Assembly: GCA_003222235.1 (NCBI GenBank)
Contig: QHVD01000336.1
Location: 559-7,818, forward strand
Direction of reading: 5' to 3'
DNA length: 7,260 nucleotides
Origin: Gemmatimonadota bacterium
Lineage (GTDB): Bacteria > Gemmatimonadota > Gemmatimonadetes > Gemmatimonadales > GWC2-71-9
Shown here: positions 6,567 to 7,260 of the stretch, piece after piece
Layout of the letters: each line of letters begins with the position of its first letter
Position numbering within the stretch: the stretch's first letter is position 1
Notes under the pieces: generated by a model
Told to the model about the DNA's origin: nothing
The model's database searches: none
The model's input: the letters and a program-made list of their open reading frames with translations, nothing else
Position numbers and translations under genes: made by a program

Positions 6567-6595
6567 CTATAGAGCGACGTACTAGGTCACCCGCT

Positions 6596-6601
6596 GGAGG
6601 G
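6596..6601 (+). promoter_or_regulatory. Shine-Dalgarno site of the HD-domain hydrolase gene
   Basis: GGAGGG sits 9 bases before the GTG at 6611 and is the only good ribosome binding site nearby. It fixes a GTG start that gives exactly the N-terminus expected for the family (FEIVRDPLWNNIRLD). I see no clear promoter in 6567-6595. Confidence 0.6.
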
Positions 6602-6610
6602 TCACGCCCC

Positions 6611-7260
6611 GTGCCTTCCCGCTTCGAAATCGTCCGCGACCCGCTCTGGAACAACATCCGGCTCGACCCCGAAGCGCTCGCGGTGGTCGACACCCCGGCC
6701 GTGCAGCGGCTCCGTTACATCCGCCAGCTCGGCCACGCCTTCCTCGTCTACCCCGGCGCCACCCACAGCCGCTTCGAGCACGCGCTCGGCGCATATCATC
6801 TGGCGCGACGCGTCCTCTCCCAGCTGGAAGAAGCGGGTGACGCCCGACTCGATGCCGCCGATCGGGCGTGCCTCAAGCTCGCGGCGTTGCTGCACGACAT
6901 CGGCCACTACCCATTCTCACACGCGCTCGAAGAGGCGGGGCTACCACACCACGAAGTGCTGGCCGAGCGGCAGCTCTCGAGCGGGGCGCTCGCCGCCCGC
7001 CTGGCGGAGCTCGGCATGCCGGCCGGGCGGCTGCTGAGCCTGATCCAGAGTCCATGCGCCGAGCCCCTCGCGGGGCTCGTCTCGGGCTCGCTCGACGTGG
7101 ACAAGCTCGACTATTTGTCGCGGGACGCGTGGATGTGCGGCGTGCCGTACGGGGTGATCGACGTGGATCGGTTGCTCACCTCGCTCACGATCGCCGCCGG
7201 GCCGGACGGGCGAGCGGCGCTCGCGCTGCACGAGAAGGGACTCGCCGCGCTCGAGTCGCT
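6611..7260 (+). CDS. HD-domain phosphohydrolase (COG1078, SAMHD1/dGTPase-like), truncated by window end
   Basis: The gene reads VPSRFEIVRDPLWNNIRLD from GTG 6611 and is open through the last base, giving 216 codons of an expected 400 or more. The N-terminal half of this family is clear: TPAVQRLRYIRQLGHAFLVY, then PGATHSRFEHALGAYHLA and LLHDIGHYPFSH. The metal-binding set maps to H57 (RFEH), H95-D96 (LLHD) and D164 (SLDVDKLDYLSRD), equivalent to H167, H206-D207 and D311 of SAMHD1; H99 and H104 are also kept. Proteins of this group hydrolyse deoxynucleoside triphosphates or related phosphate esters in the cytoplasm, but many members have no proven substrate, so no precise reaction is claimed. 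It starts 64 bases after the pckA stop, beyond the palindrome, so it is probably a separate transcript or receives only read-through. All key residues visible in the window are intact. Confidence 0.9.
   Translation, partial: MPSRFEIVRDPLWNNIRLDPEALAVVDTPAVQRLRYIRQLGHAFLVYPGATHSRFEHALGAYHLARRVLSQLEEAGDARLDAADRACLKLAALLHDIGHYPFSHALEEAGLPHHEVLAERQLSSGALAARLAELGMPAGRLLSLIQSPCAEPLAGLVSGSLDVDKLDYLSRDAWMCGVPYGVIDVDRLLTSLTIAAGPDGRAALALHEKGLAALES

Overview
The window comes from a GC-rich Gram-negative bacterium. Evidence for an outer membrane is a TonB-dependent receptor with a signal peptide and a small lipoprotein with a lipobox. The receptor has an N-terminal carboxypeptidase-regulatory-like domain and a distinctive conserved plug. 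That combination recalls receptors of Gemmatimonadota or Acidobacteriota-like soil and environmental bacteria, but this is a guess from memory of the families, not a search result. All convincing genes lie on the + strand.

Layout. (1) Positions 69-2362 hold one TonB-dependent receptor gene of about 764 codons, broken by a one-base (-1) frameshift near 824-826; the N-terminal part (69-839) and the barrel part (842-2362) are in different frames. The first 72 bases may hold the tail of an upstream gene. (2) A 43-residue lipoprotein-like ORF (2406-2537) with a good ribosome binding site follows 43 bases later. (3) A near-consensus sigma70-type promoter (2581-2609) carries a perfect GGCGCC-GT-GGCGCC dyad in its spacer and an 8-bp inverted repeat at the predicted transcription start. 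It precedes a two-gene metabolic operon: maeB (2633-4930), a malic enzyme with a phosphotransacetylase-like C-terminal domain, and pckA (4927-6546), an ATP-type PEP carboxykinase. The two genes overlap by ATGA. (4) A perfect 20-bp palindrome directly follows the pckA stop. (5) From 6611 to the window end runs a truncated HD-domain phosphohydrolase of the SAMHD1/dGTPase-like COG1078 group.

Function. Malic enzyme converts malate to pyruvate plus reduced cofactor, and PEP carboxykinase converts oxaloacetate to PEP. Together they form the decarboxylating, gluconeogenic side of the PEP-pyruvate-oxaloacetate node, and translational coupling would produce them together during growth on organic acids or other TCA-feeding substrates. 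The receptor and lipoprotein look like a separate envelope unit upstream, and the HD hydrolase a separate nucleotide-related gene downstream.

I see no mobile element, CRISPR array, tRNA, rRNA or defence island, and I do not think the window holds an undescribed system. The points most worth checking are the receptor frameshift, the promoter/operator architecture, and the coupled maeB-pckA pair.
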